NCBI GenBank assembly: GCA_964036045.1
Contig: OZ038383.1
Location: 33,871,394 to 33,935,393 of the forward strand
DNA: 64,000 nt
Source of the DNA: Eutreptiella sp. 'Long Island Sound 2002'
Taxonomy: Eukaryota; Euglenozoa; Euglenophyceae; Eutreptiales; Eutreptiaceae
Direction of reading: 5' to 3'
Of this stretch, positions 9,929 through 19,720 are shown piece by piece. The number at the start of each line of letters is the position of its first letter. Within the stretch, counting starts at the first letter, position 1. Below the pieces are notes generated by a model that was given only the letters and a program-made list of their open reading frames with translations, made no database searches and was not told the DNA's origin. The translations under genes were made by a program, and so were the position numbers.

Positions 9929-12900
9929 TTAGTTTCGCCTCTTACGCTGGGACATAGTCTCAGCACGGGTTAGGAGCTGCCCCTCGTTGTTCTCAACGAG
10001 GTAAGTGCGGAAGATGGGGTTGATACTCCCATCTGGTTGTATGAAGGCTGACATAGGTTCCCAGGTCGCCTCAGACAACCCATAGCCATCCCACAGGGTA
10101 AGGAATTTCCAGCCCTGTTTATACTCGTGGCGAGCAATACCTGCAACCACGTAGTAACCATCGACTGCCATCTCATCGGCAGTCATCTCTTCGAGTTCGT
10201 TTGCCTCCTCTGGACTGGCAGCGTTCTCTAGGTCTATACGTTCAATCTCACTGTCGCTGAGGCGCCACTCATCCCAAGACAAGTCGTCAGGGGAGTGATA
10301 GTGCCTCAACTGCTTAGGTGCACACAGCAGTTCACCACCTAGACGTGGACTGCACCTGACATGGATCCTGGATCCATCTATTCTGATGATACGATAGGGT
10401 CCAAAGTAAGGGTCCTGCAGGCAGTTACGTGGCCAGGAGGGTAGGCGTGAATGGTGTACCAAAACAAGGTCACCAACCTTGAACCTGGCAGGTCGCCGTA
10501 GGCGGTTCCGTCGGCTCTGTTCACGGTCACGAATCTGCCTCAGGTTAGTACCAGCCTGGTTAGCCAGAGACTGCTTGTGTTCCAGCCAATCTCCCACAGG
10601 GCTCTTGAAGTCCTCAGGAAAGGGGGTTTTGAAGAACCAAGCAGGTCGTCCTCCATGGAACATTTCGTGGGGGGTGAAACCCGTAGAAGAGCTCCGCTGT
10701 GAGTTCATGGACAGCACTGCCCAGGGCACTAGGCGTACCCAGTCCTTGGTGCGCTCCTGTTTCATCAGGATCCTTAAGTTTTGCTCCACCACACGGTTCT
10801 GTCTCTCACAGAGGGGGTTAGACGTGTGGGTATAGGGCACACCTGTGGTTACCTCCACGTTGAGGGCATTTAGCACTCGTTTGTACCACCCAGTGTCACT
10901 GCGGATGCGTACATCCTCATCAGAGTGCACCTGCTTAGGTGCTCCATAGGGTTCGAACCATTGTTCGACCAACATTTTCACAGTCTGCTCACCTGTGATT
11001 TTCTTATTGCAAGGGAACACACGAGTGAAGCGAGATAGACCACAGGTGACCACGAGGCAACTATCATAGCTGCCAAAGTGTGGTAGGCCGTGGATGTAAT
11101 CCACGTAGAGAAGAGAGTTAGCACAATAGGGTATGGGTAAGCTGGAGATCAGACCCCTATCCCTACTGTCGCTCTGCTTGCTGGCATGACATCCACAAGC
11201 ATCCACAATGGTCTGCATACGCGACCTCAGTTCAGTCAGGGTTAGACTAGAGTAGAAACACTCACCGAAGAAGTCCACTGAACGATTAGCGCCAGTGTGA
11301 CCAGAAGTGAGATGGGACCACTGTAGGCACCCATCCAGTCGTGCCTCAGGCACCACAATTCGGTCCTCGTAGAAGAGGTACTGATTGTTTTTATACCACT
11401 GGTGCCCGTCAATGACACGGGGTTCGAGACCAGTGCTGAGGGTTTGGAGAATTTCTTCATACTCTGACTGATAGTCGGTTAGACTCCAACCCTCCAGGAC
11501 TCCGGCACTGCGCATGGACAGGTCAAGCTGGACATCCATACGTTGGAAAGCCTCTTTGGCGAGCGCCTCAGAACTCTCACCAATAAGCGCATCGAAGTTG
11601 TTGCGCGATATATAGTCAGACAGTTCATTCTTAATCCCGGGGATATGATGCACTGTCAGCCTGAACTGGCTCAGGTAAGTCCACCACCGTTTTAGCTTTG
11701 CTTTTTCAGGTGGTGGGCCCTTCTGAAAAGACTTCACAGGCTCCTGGTCACACAGCCAGACAATAGGGTTAGATCCCAGGAGTCGGGATCGTGACGATAG
11801 CACCAACATACCGGCCAGGAGTTCCTGGTCATAGGTGCTGTAGTTGGAACGCGCTTGGTTCCATTTCCAATTCCAGTGTCCCAGTGGCACCAGTCGCCAC
11901 TCACTGGTAGGATAGTCATGTTTCAACGAACCATCACGGTTCAGTCCAGTAGTACGATAATGGCAGTGGGTTAGTTCAGCGGGGTTAAGCTCCTGCCATT
12001 GGTAGATCGTACCTCCCCCCCCTACATCACTGGCATCAGTGATCAGGACTATCTCGCCCTGAGGGCGGGGCACTCCCAGGCAGTTGGTGGAGGCAATCTT
12101 CTTCTTCAACTCCTGGAAACACTCTTCCTCTCTGGAGGTCCACCTCCAGGGAGTAGTTTTCTTGATCAGGTCAGTGAGGGGTGCAGAGGAGTAAGTAAAA
12201 TTGTGGATGTGACGCCGATAGAAATTACAGGCGCCCACAAAACTCCTCACATCGTGTAGACCCTTCTTAGGGTCATCGCGAATCTGCATGTCCTGTACGG
12301 GCTGCATCTTAGACGCGGCTGGTTTCCACCAGCCATACCCCACGTCGAAACCCAAATACTCCATCTCCTCTTTCATAAACTCGCATTTCTCGAGTTTGAT
12401 TCGGAGATGGTTTTCTTGACAGACAATGAAAAATTCACCGAGGAGAAGGACGTGGTCCTCTTTGGTATTGGTACCCAAACTCACGTCGTCGATGTGAGCC
12501 TCCATTTCTGCACCCCGAGAAATCAACTCTTGTACTAGAGGCCTGCGCCTCAGTATGTACAAAATTTTGTTCATAAGCTCCTGGAAGAGCGCTGGGGCAT
12601 TAGCCACCCCGAAAGGCATAACCTTCCACTTGAAGACACGACCCTTAGGGGTTATAAAGGCCAGCAGCTCCTGAGCTGCGGCGGTTAGGTCAACCTGCCA
12701 GAAACCAGAGCGTTTGTCCATTTTGGTCTTATACCTGCATTTGGCAATACGCTCCAGGGTGTTTTCCATGTTAGGAATACTCCCTGAGTGGTTCTGGGTT
12801 TTCTTGTTGACCTCACCATAGTCTACAACAAGACGTAGGGCAGTCGACCCTGGTTTAGCAACAAGAAAACAGGGGCTGCAGTGATGGGGATAGTCCCCAT

Positions 12901-14533
12901 GTTTATACTCTTCAACGAGGCCAGCATCAATGCATTCTTGGATCTGGCGCTCGATTTCTTCAACCTGTTCCTGTGGAGCGGGATAGGGACGACGCCTCAC
13001 TCGCGTCTTTTCGAATTCTGGTTTCAATTTCAGGTCCATCTGGACCAGTTTTTTACAAGAAAGGGGAAGCGGCAAGGCGCCGAACACCTCCTCATAGGTT
13101 ACCAGAAGTTTCTTCAGGCGGGGGTCAAGGTTAAGACTCTCGAGTTTCTGAAGGAAATCCTCCTCAGCATGGAGGTTGCTTTTTCCATGTTCTTTCTTTT
13201 TATGCTGATCAGCAGTTTCGGCAGGTACAGTACCATCGTCCCACTCAGGGGGACATTGCTGCCCATAGTGTAGAGAATACACTAGAGGTATCTCAGGGTC
13301 AGGCAGCGTATAGGACTCATCATCCTCCTCAGACCAGATGGAGTATTTCCAGGTCTGTCTGAGGTATTGCAGCCGCTCTTGGCGCTCAATACCTTCGGCC
13401 TTCAGGTACAACAGCCGCCTGAGTTCTTGAGTGTCATGCTCAGACAATGGCATGTTATTAGCAGCAGGCCGTGCCAGAGCATCAGCACTCCGGACCACGG
13501 GTTCGCCTGTGTGCACAGGCTGCATGTGTAGCACTGGTTTCCCAACAGAGGAAGCGGGTTCAGAGGTTGACTCTAGATCTACCTCCTCTAGCAACAGCTG
13601 GGCCAGGAAGGCACTATGTTTTAGGTCAACACAGCTGGGATCAACAGAGGGAATAGTGCTGGCGATCTCAGACAGTTGGTCGTCAGCATCCTCTTTTACA
13701 GCTGCAGGTTCCAGATAGTCATCAGGAGACTCACACCCTGTAAGTGTCGCAGATAGGTGCTCAGGAGATCGATTTTTGAGATCATAAAGGGTCAGGCCAC
13801 GATTTTCGGCCATGACCTCTTTTAGTAGCACCTGGTCCAGGTCACACAGGGGTACAGGATTGAGAGATCCATCGATGATGGACAGGAAATTGGCCCACTC
13901 AAGGGCCTGCATAGCTGTGTCTGAGTCCTCAGGCACATAGATGGGGCCGTCGGGGAGTTGCACTCTTCCCACGGTCATCCGGTCAAGCATACGGTGCCAG
14001 TAAGCATGTTCACCAGAGCAACCCGGGTCAGGGGTGCACATAACAACCCTTCCTCCCTCATAAGCGATCTTGGTTAGAACCTTCGCGAGCAGGGAGAAGG
14101 GAGGGTTAGCATACGCTAGGCCCATTGCTTTCCAGAAGAAACGGAAAGCATTGTTCATTTGTTTCGAGCAGTACAACTGCATGATGTGCTGTTGTTGGCT
14201 CGCAAACAATTCCACCTGTATCTCATCCAGGCTTACCTGTAGGGCCGCCAGTCCATTTTCAAGAACGTGACGGGCCAGCTGGTAGTTTTCAGTACGATAG
14301 TTTGTCTTGGCTGCGTAGCGCAGCCCAGACTCTTTTCGTCCTGACAGCTCCAAAGGAACGGAGAATAGCCCACTGCCAAAGTCGCAGTGCAAAGAGTAAG
14401 GACGCTGTAGGGACAGCATTTTTACCTGGGGGTTCCTTCTTAGAACGTCGGTGCCAATGACGATGTCAAAGGCGTCAGTGTCCAACACTCTGCAGTGCTG
14501 GGTCACGGTTTCGTCGCCCAGACATATGGTCAC
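9929..14533 (-). CDS. pol: Pol polyprotein of element B: Dam-like, RT, RNase H, integrase, chromodomain
   Basis: Open for 1,534 codons. Residues 1-70 are the C-terminal part of a retropepsin-like protease (FDIVIGTDVL). Residues 106-220 are Dam-like: VELFASQQQ, then YANPPFSLL with the NPPF motif at 143-146, then CTPDPG. The RT follows (GFWQVDLT, VMPFGVANAPALFQ, and the catalytic AHIDDVSLG at about 678). RNase H starts at about 830 (LITDASDVGGGG). The integrase has an H-H-C-C finger at about 1075-1125 and core Asp in LLYVDYIHG, Asp in HSDEDVRIRSD and Glu in CERQNRVVE. A chromodomain lies at about 1458-1494 (WKFLTLWDGYGLSEATWEP). The ATG is unlikely to be the true start; the frame is reached from gag through a stop and a frameshift. 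Confidence 0.9.
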   Translation of the reverse strand: MTICLGDETVTQHCRVLDTDAFDIVIGTDVLRRNPQVKMLSLQRPYSLHCDFGSGLFSVPLELSGRKESGLRYAAKTNYRTENYQLARHVLENGLAALQVSLDEIQVELFASQQQHIMQLYCSKQMNNAFRFFWKAMGLAYANPPFSLLAKVLTKIAYEGGRVVMCTPDPGCSGEHAYWHRMLDRMTVGRVQLPDGPIYVPEDSDTAMQALEWANFLSIIDGSLNPVPLCDLDQVLLKEVMAENRGLTLYDLKNRSPEHLSATLTGCESPDDYLEPAAVKEDADDQLSEIASTIPSVDPSCVDLKHSAFLAQLLLEEVDLESTSEPASSVGKPVLHMQPVHTGEPVVRSADALARPAANNMPLSEHDTQELRRLLYLKAEGIERQERLQYLRQTWKYSIWSEEDDESYTLPDPEIPLVYSLHYGQQCPPEWDDGTVPAETADQHKKKEHGKSNLHAEEDFLQKLESLNLDPRLKKLLVTYEEVFGALPLPLSCKKLVQMDLKLKPEFEKTRVRRRPYPAPQEQVEEIERQIQECIDAGLVEEYKHGDYPHHCSPCFLVAKPGSTALRLVVDYGEVNKKTQNHSGSIPNMENTLERIAKCRYKTKMDKRSGFWQVDLTAAAQELLAFITPKGRVFKWKVMPFGVANAPALFQELMNKILYILRRRPLVQELISRGAEMEAHIDDVSLGTNTKEDHVLLLGEFFIVCQENHLRIKLEKCEFMKEEMEYLGFDVGYGWWKPAASKMQPVQDMQIRDDPKKGLHDVRSFVGACNFYRRHIHNFTYSSAPLTDLIKKTTPWRWTSREEECFQELKKKIASTNCLGVPRPQGEIVLITDASDVGGGGTIYQWQELNPAELTHCHYRTTGLNRDGSLKHDYPTSEWRLVPLGHWNWKWNQARSNYSTYDQELLAGMLVLSSRSRLLGSNPIVWLCDQEPVKSFQKGPPPEKAKLKRWWTYLSQFRLTVHHIPGIKNELSDYISRNNFDALIGESSEALAKEAFQRMDVQLDLSMRSAGVLEGWSLTDYQSEYEEILQTLSTGLEPRVIDGHQWYKNNQYLFYEDRIVVPEARLDGCLQWSHLTSGHTGANRSVDFFGECFYSSLTLTELRSRMQTIVDACGCHASKQSDSRDRGLISSLPIPYCANSLLYVDYIHGLPHFGSYDSCLVVTCGLSRFTRVFPCNKKITGEQTVKMLVEQWFEPYGAPKQVHSDEDVRIRSDTGWYKRVLNALNVEVTTGVPYTHTSNPLCERQNRVVEQNLRILMKQERTKDWVRLVPWAVLSMNSQRSSSTGFTPHEMFHGGRPAWFFKTPFPEDFKSPVGDWLEHKQSLANQAGTNLRQIRDREQSRRNRLRRPARFKVGDLVLVHHSRLPSWPRNCLQDPYFGPYRIIRIDGSRIHVRCSPRLGGELLCAPKQLRHYHSPDDLSWDEWRLSDSEIERIDLENAASPEEANELEEMTADEMAVDGYYVVAGIARHEYKQGWKFLTLWDGYGLSEATWEPMSAFIQPDGSINPIFRTYLVENNEGQLLTRAETMSQRKRRN

Positions 14534-14730
14534 ATCGACCCCCCCAAGGAGTGGATGGTACGCCCATCCCCTACTCTTATGGCCACAGTCTTAGTTTTCC
14601 TGAACGTTTTAAGCAGGCGCCGGGCCACTATGGAAAGTGTTGCACCGGTATCAAGCACCGCTCGAAAAACCTGATCCCCGATTTTCACGAGGATCCAGAA
14701 AACCAAGTCCTCCTCTTCGGAGCCGCCCCC
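14534..14730 (-). pseudogene. Protease N-terminal segment of element B, separated from pol by a frameshift
   Basis: Directly after the gag stop the same frame stays open and encodes a protease segment with the active-site motif LDTGATLSIVARR; the Asp codon is at 14650-14652. It leaves frame at a run of seven C at 14539-14545, and the rest of pol is one frame away. A single-base change in this homopolymer would explain it, either as a real mutation or as a base-calling error. Confidence 0.75.
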
Positions 14731-14733
14731 CTA
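14731..14733 (-). promoter_or_regulatory. In-frame TAG between gag and protease of element B
   Basis: The gag frame ends with TAG followed by GGG GGC, and the protease continues in the same frame. The layout matches stop-codon readthrough as in gammaretroviruses. Elements A and P have the same arrangement. Confidence 0.6.
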
Positions 14734-16908
14734 TTCCTCATCAGGGAATTTCACATCCACCCCTGCAGCCATGAGGGATTTGGCCATCCAGGCCAAGCGC
14801 CTCTTCTTAGAATTATTCCCCTCAGGGGTAGCATTATCCCCTTGGGGGCGCTTCTGGGGGACACCTGCGGCAGGAGCGGGTGTAGCAGCAGGAGTAGGTG
14901 TAGCAACGGGCGCCGATGAGCGCCTCTGGGGGTTAGGGGGTCCAGTTTTGCCAGCCACCTTGCCACCTCCTTTACCTTTATCCCCATTCGGGGGATTTCT
15001 GGCGGACGTCTGGGTCTTCTGGCGCTCCGCCTCCTGACGCTTGAGTTTGTCACTCTCGCGTTTCTTGATGTGGCATTCGTCCTCATAGTGACGACGTTTG
15101 CCACAGTAACCACAGGTGATGGTACACCTGAAGTGGTCCTGATGGGTCACAGTTTTCTCATCTTTAGTATGCTGCTGACGTTTCATCTGCAGCATACAGC
15201 CACTGCGGAGATCGCAGTCAGAGGCATGACAAGGTCCCCCCTTGTCATTGACAGGTCGGCAGTAAAACAGGGGGGGTGTGCCTGCATCAGTTGGAACCCC
15301 GTTCATGGCACGTAGGTTGCCCCTCCCTTTACCACCTCCCTGGTTAGTGTTTGTGGGATTTTTATGCCCCTTCCCTTCGCCACGTTCGGGGGTAGGGGTA
15401 CCACCTCGTCCCAAATGCCTCTTGAGGAACTTCTCCATGTGGGAGTCGTTCTCTCTCTCAAGAGCTAGCTCAATCAAGAGATCCACCGGTGTATCGTACG
15501 AGTGGGTCCTGCTCTTCCTCTCAGAGGTGGAGCGGCAATCATCCCACGTACGCTGGGGGATCTTACTCATGAGCCACAGGTGGGGCTCAGTGGCTCCGTA
15601 GGAGCCCACATTCATCCTCGAAAATAAGTACTCCAGGTCGCACACATACTCAGAAATTCGCGCAGCGGATGGAAACTGCGGGAGCATAGGTAGCTCCTCG
15701 ATCTGTGTGCGTACGCTGAGGTCAGTCTCATAGACTGGAAATGTTTTCTCTAACCTCAGGAGTACCTCTGCCCAGGTAGAACAGGTTTTCACAATCTGTT
15801 TGACCTGTTTTTGCAAAAATTTCTTTTTGCATGAGCGTTTTAGCAGTGAACATTTGGTGGCCACATCCACATGGGATTGGCCAGTCAACAAAAGGAACTC
15901 TGCAAATTCTTCTGCCCATTCAGGCAGATTTTTGGGGTCGAACTCCGGCAGTTCCAGCTGGATGTTCGCCTGGGCGATTGGTCTGCCCGTCTTCCCACCT
16001 CCCGGAGTTAGGCCTGATGGCGACACGCCGGCAAGAGGGGCCAGGGCTGACAGCCCTCTCCTCTCACCCTCTGTGACAGGCACTTCCTGTAGATCAGCCA
16101 TAGGCACAGTCCTGGCACGGGGGTGGAAGGGGCTGGGGCAGGTAACCTTAGGCAACAGCCTTGAGACCCTTGATCTCTTGAGATCTTCGGCCAGGGTACT
16201 CAGCCCTGGAGAGAGAGAGGGCAACTCAGGCCTGGGTAAGGGTTCTGCAATACCCAGTTTAGCTTTAATGGCCTCCGATAAGGCCGTCACATCTGGATCT
16301 TCTGATCCAGACAGGAATTTGGCCAACAACTCGGCCGTTTGATCCAGGGCACCGTAGGTTGGCCTTGGATGATGTTGTTCTTCGACTCGTGTTGGGCCCA
16401 CTTCGGGAGCCCTTGGGGTTGGATACTCAGGTCTTGGTCGTCTTGGCAGGGATGCAGTGGACCGAGGACCAGAGTGTGCGTAGGACCCTAGATCTGTACG
16501 TGGTCTGGATCCATGTACAGCCAATGGCTCCTCTCCATCTTCCCCACGGATGGATTTATAGTACTCCTCATGCATGATGTACTCATCCATCTTCTTCTTC
16601 AGCTTCTCATACTCCTCAGGTCCTTCAATGGCAGTTGAGGATGAAGCTGGACAATTGGATCTTGATACTGAAGCAGCCACACGTCTGTGGAGGTGACTGA
16701 AGCTGTCTCCACCGTGTGCTGCTAAGGCCTCGGTGGTAAGGCCTTTATTCTCTTCCGCCCTTCTGCGTTCCGGATCTCCTTGGGACCCAGATGCGCCACT
16801 GAGATGATGTGGAGCTCGGTGAGGTGGTTCACTCATTGGGTGGGCCATGCTGCCCATTTGTACTTGGACAGTTCGGATAGGCCAGGTCCTGACGCTTGGC
16901 GTGGACAT
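14731..16908 (-). CDS. gag: Gag polyprotein of element B
   Basis: 725 codons. The N-terminal third is polar and Pro-rich and probably disordered. The middle (about residues 330-500) is the capsid-like region, conserved with element A (LPEFDPKNLPEWAEEFAEFL, then a DLSVRTQIEELP segment). A zinc knuckle of the CX2CX4HX4C type follows near residue 605 (CGYCGKRRHYEDEC), preceded by another Cys/His group (PCHASDCDLRSGC). The C terminus is basic and Ala/Pro-rich. The protein should form the particle and bind the element RNA. The ATG at 16908 is about 80 bases inside the 5' LTR and is taken as the start. The frame ends with a TAG that may be read through. Confidence 0.85.
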   Translation of the reverse strand: MSTPSVRTWPIRTVQVQMGSMAHPMSEPPHRAPHHLSGASGSQGDPERRRAEENKGLTTEALAAHGGDSFSHLHRRVAASVSRSNCPASSSTAIEGPEEYEKLKKKMDEYIMHEEYYKSIRGEDGEEPLAVHGSRPRTDLGSYAHSGPRSTASLPRRPRPEYPTPRAPEVGPTRVEEQHHPRPTYGALDQTAELLAKFLSGSEDPDVTALSEAIKAKLGIAEPLPRPELPSLSPGLSTLAEDLKRSRVSRLLPKVTCPSPFHPRARTVPMADLQEVPVTEGERRGLSALAPLAGVSPSGLTPGGGKTGRPIAQANIQLELPEFDPKNLPEWAEEFAEFLLLTGQSHVDVATKCSLLKRSCKKKFLQKQVKQIVKTCSTWAEVLLRLEKTFPVYETDLSVRTQIEELPMLPQFPSAARISEYVCDLEYLFSRMNVGSYGATEPHLWLMSKIPQRTWDDCRSTSERKSRTHSYDTPVDLLIELALERENDSHMEKFLKRHLGRGGTPTPERGEGKGHKNPTNTNQGGGKGRGNLRAMNGVPTDAGTPPLFYCRPVNDKGGPCHASDCDLRSGCMLQMKRQQHTKDEKTVTHQDHFRCTITCGYCGKRRHYEDECHIKKRESDKLKRQEAERQKTQTSARNPPNGDKGKGGGKVAGKTGPPNPQRRSSAPVATPTPAATPAPAAGVPQKRPQGDNATPEGNNSKKRRLAWMAKSLMAAGVDVKFPDEE

Positions 16909-16977
16909 GATGAACTTGTTGTTGAGCTTTTGTTCTGCACTTCTTCTCAGGGTCGGTTCAAAAGGTCACAAGGGACT

Positions 16978-16990
16978 GTCTCTGCTAATG
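16978..16990 (-). promoter_or_regulatory. Primer-binding-site candidate of element B
   Basis: The minus strand reads ATTAGCAGAGAC directly after the 5' LTR. It shares TAGCAGAG with the initiator-Met site TGGTAGCAGAGG seen intact in element P, but its first bases differ, so this copy may be mutated. Confidence 0.45.
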
Positions 16991-17700
16991 GAAAGATGTC
17001 CTTGAATTATGCCCTAGGTCTTTTGATGTATTCCTGCAGGTTTTGTAGTTGAAAACCCCAAACCAAAGCAGCAAGTAGAGCAAGGACTGAATGTGGATCG
17101 AATCAATGAATGGTTTTGGAATCCAGTGTAACACAGAAGGGCTGCAGATAGACAAAGCAGGTTTATGCACATAGATTCAATCACAAATGGATAATACAAA
17201 AGGCTTTATATGAAAATTGGTCAGACTCTAGCCTCAGAGGTTGCATTAGGCACTTCATGTGCACTCTTTTGGGTGAAATGGTGCTGGTTAGGACTGAGTG
17301 GCATAGATGTCAGGACCACACAGAAAATGACTCGGCCAAGCAACTGAATTCAGAAACAGTTACAAAGTAGGACCACAATAAGTGGTAGAAACAATTGAGT
17401 ATAGGGGTCTTGGGGTGGGAGACCACTAGGCTTAACCTCCAAGGCCATCAAGCATGAAATGCCTGATTTATTTTGGTATGTCCTCCATGAAGGAAGGTAC
17501 CTCCGCTCAGTTGAGTGGTAGGGGTGAACTTCATGGGGGGGCTAGGGTCACAACCCTAGTTACTTTGAGAAAGTGTACTTTAGGCAACAAAAGTTAGATA
17601 AAAACACTTAAGTTTGTCTTAGCATCAACAAAGGGTCTTAAGGGGGGCTTAGCCTGGATCAGGCCCTCCAAGAAAGACATGGCAGTGACTTTTTCTTACT
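16990..17700 (-). repeat. 5' LTR of element B (711 bp)
   Basis: Direct repeat of 6518-7228. It should contain the promoter and start of the element RNA (minus strand). It starts AGTAAGAAAAAG at 17700 and ends next to the primer site. Confidence 0.92.
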
Positions 17701-17705
17701 ACTTG
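17701..17705. repeat. Target-site duplication ACTTG, right of element B
   Basis: Second copy of the 5-bp duplication that flanks element B (see 6513-6517). Confidence 0.88.
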
Positions 17706-18200
17706 GCTAGCCGAAGATCCCCCCCCTCTCCCACGCCCCCCCCCCAACGACTCAACACCTGGGGCAAACCACACAGCACCTCCAGCACGTCACACACCCC
17801 ACCGGCTCACAGCAATTACCACTATCCCCTGCCCCCAGAACACCTGCCAGATTCAGTCCAACCCCCCCCCTCAAAAATACCACGCACCCACAAAAACAAA
17901 AAGCCCATGCGCCCCAAGCAGCCACCCACAAAACGCAGCCGGGACACTGAAGACCCTCCACCACGCAAAACACGTAGCGACACCTACGCCCCTAAACCGG
18001 TGGCACCCCCTCAACCCCCCTGCGCTTACAGTTCCAACTGACGGATTACAGATTTCTTCCGAGCTCCGCCCCCCCCCCCCCCCGCCTCCGGCCGAGCCGC
18101 CCCCATCAATGAGTTCAACGCTAGAGTCTTTTTCACCCCCCCCCCATCACTTGCCCTACCCCCCCCCTCAGCATTCCGTTTAATCTTGGCCAAACACAGA
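17706..18200 (+). pseudogene. 3' continuation of the LINE fragment beyond element B, C-rich
   Basis: If element B and one ACTTG are removed, the LINE frame at 6517 runs on here for roughly a hundred codons of Pro-, Thr- and His-rich sequence. This is why I assign it to the same element. The stretch is full of C homopolymers (for example near 17718-17745 and 18066-18084), which make frames and assembly uncertain. I did not identify a poly(A) tail or a clear LINE 3' end. Confidence 0.5.
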
Positions 18201-19012
18201 GTGAACCCCGTCCGAAATAACGAGGCCTGCCCCTTCCAGTCAATCATCCAATTTGCAGCCTTTTTCCCCATCCATTGCTGTCATGTGGTACCTCGGCATT
18301 CACTGGTGGTATGAACCTGAGGTTTTTGGATACTACCATTGCTGGTCCTGGATACCGGAACCCCGCGAGCCGTCCCCGGAAATCCTGTGGTACCTGGAGT
18401 AGAAGAACGCAGCACTCCAGTGCTCCGAGTCCGCTCACAGACGGCGCTTGCCCTTACGCTGCATGCCGACAGATTGATAAAGTATCCTGAGATCCTCGTT
18501 CCCGTCCCCTTGAACGCTGAAGTTGGCCTGTGAGTCCCCTAGCCTGTGGGGTCAATTTTGAAAGCGGCAACCGCTCCATTCCTACGGTAAGGCCACCACA
18601 GGCATCGCTCGGCTCTCAGAGCCACATCCAGATCCCCTCCCCTCCCCCCCCCCATTGCTCACTTCTGAGTACTTTCAATTTGTTCCAACACTTGAGTAAG
18701 CCTCGGCTGATTTCGTGCACGTCTCACGTCTCACCACGTCTCACACCACAACACCTCCATCCCTCCCCTCGGTCCTGATCTCATTCCTTCAAGCCGCCAG
18801 TTCTATGTGCAACCAACCAGGCACCCACATGGGCGCGTGCCAAGGCAACCTAGTTCTCTGCAACCCTACCCATCCATGACAGGGTGAGTTCCGAGGTTCC
18901 TTCATGGCTACAACTCTCACATAGTGCTAGGGAGAGCCAAGCACATTTGTCTATATGCATCCCTCTGATTGACGGCTGTGTCCCTGTCCGGACATTAAAG
19001 TGGCTGTACATT
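18201..19012. other. Unassigned interval
   Basis: No gene or repeat that I can support. It contains short ORFs only and a C-rich stretch near 18640. A run of A residues at 19014-19024 separates it from the minus-strand ORF that follows. Confidence 0.4.
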
Positions 19013-19720
19013 TCAAAAAAAAAATGGATGGTTTGTCCAAGCATTGTAAGATACAACAGCACTGGTCTGCATCTGAGGTTCAGGACTCAAGTTCAGAGCC
19101 AAATGCTCTGGAAGCTGACGCGAATCACGTAAATAGTTTGGGAGGAAACTGGCTGAGTACCTGTTCGGATCCTTGGGCATATTAGCCTGCTCTCTGGACT
19201 GACACCAGATTGTTTGAAAGAATGGCGCATTCCGTTCAGCATCTTTAAAGATGTCCACCAGATACTCTTTGCAGAATGAGCCACAGCTTGCCTGAAGGTT
19301 TGTACATATTACAGAAAACTCAGTTGACTCGTGTTTCCGTAAGCGGCTTGCTCGTAGGGCGTGTTGAACAGTGAAGATATTGGAGAGCGTGCATGAAAGT
19401 GACTGCATATGTTGATGGAGGACTTCAGATCGGGAATGCGACTCCTGTTGTTGGATAAGCTGTAAGGTGCACTTGGGAATCCCATTCGATCGGAGCAAAA
19501 GGTATTCTGACCGTTCGACTTTAGCCAGTTCAGCTCTTGCCGCTGACTCACAGTGTCGCAGCAAATGGGAAAGGAACAGCTGGTGATCGATGATCAACTC
19601 CTGGGACAGTTCATTCACGGTTGCTAGCCCATTTAGTGCGAATGCATGTTGTATAGCAGGTCGTAATGATCGTGTCTCAAGACAGCTGTCTTCTGTTTGT
19701 GATCCTTTTTTTTTTGCGCT
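19013..19720 (-). CDS. Unrecognised minus-strand ORF
   Basis: About 235 codons stay open in a stretch of ordinary base composition, and the inferred protein has a balanced make-up (for example HQLFLSHLLRHCESAARAEL and PKDPNRYSASFLPNYL). The frame is formally open up to 20866, but the part above about 19720 lies in T-poor, repetitive DNA and is Cys/Gly-rich, so I do not count it as coding. Past the A-run at 19014-19024 another frame continues with similar-looking sequence to about 18850, suggesting a frameshift in the homopolymer. I do not recognise a family; a transposase remnant is possible but unproven. Confidence 0.35.
   Translation of the reverse strand, partial: SAKKKGSQTEDSCLETRSLRPAIQHAFALNGLATVNELSQELIIDHQLFLSHLLRHCESAARAELAKVERSEYLLLRSNGIPKCTLQLIQQQESHSRSEVLHQHMQSLSCTLSNIFTVQHALRASRLRKHESTEFSVICTNLQASCGSFCKEYLVDIFKDAERNAPFFQTIWCQSREQANMPKDPNRYSASFLPNYLRDSRQLPEHLALNLSPEPQMQTSAVVSYNAWTNHPFFF

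Larger units (their letters stand above)
6518..17700 (-). mobile_element. Complete Ty3/gypsy LTR retrotransposon 'B' with Dam-like domain and chromodomain
   Basis: An 11,183-bp element on the minus strand. It is bounded by two 711-bp direct repeats (16990-17700 as 5' LTR, 6518-7228 as 3' LTR) and a 5-bp duplication ACTTG. Inside, in transcription order, are a primer-binding-site candidate, gag (16908-14731), pol (to 9929), a 2.7 kb 3' non-coding region and a purine tract beside the 3' LTR. The LTRs differ at fewer than ten positions by eye, so insertion is recent. The LTR ends are AG...CT rather than the usual TG...CA. The pol organisation is close to that of element A. One frameshift in the protease region is the only obvious lesion. 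Confidence 0.9.

Noticed and set aside
13431-13718. Plus-strand ORFs inside pol of B, and similar antisense ORFs in A and P
   Set aside because: They are opposite-strand shadows of long pol frames with clear domains.
17700-18200. Pro/Thr-rich ORF 17679-18041 as an independent gene
   Set aside because: Its start lies inside the B LTR, and its sequence continues the LINE once B is removed.
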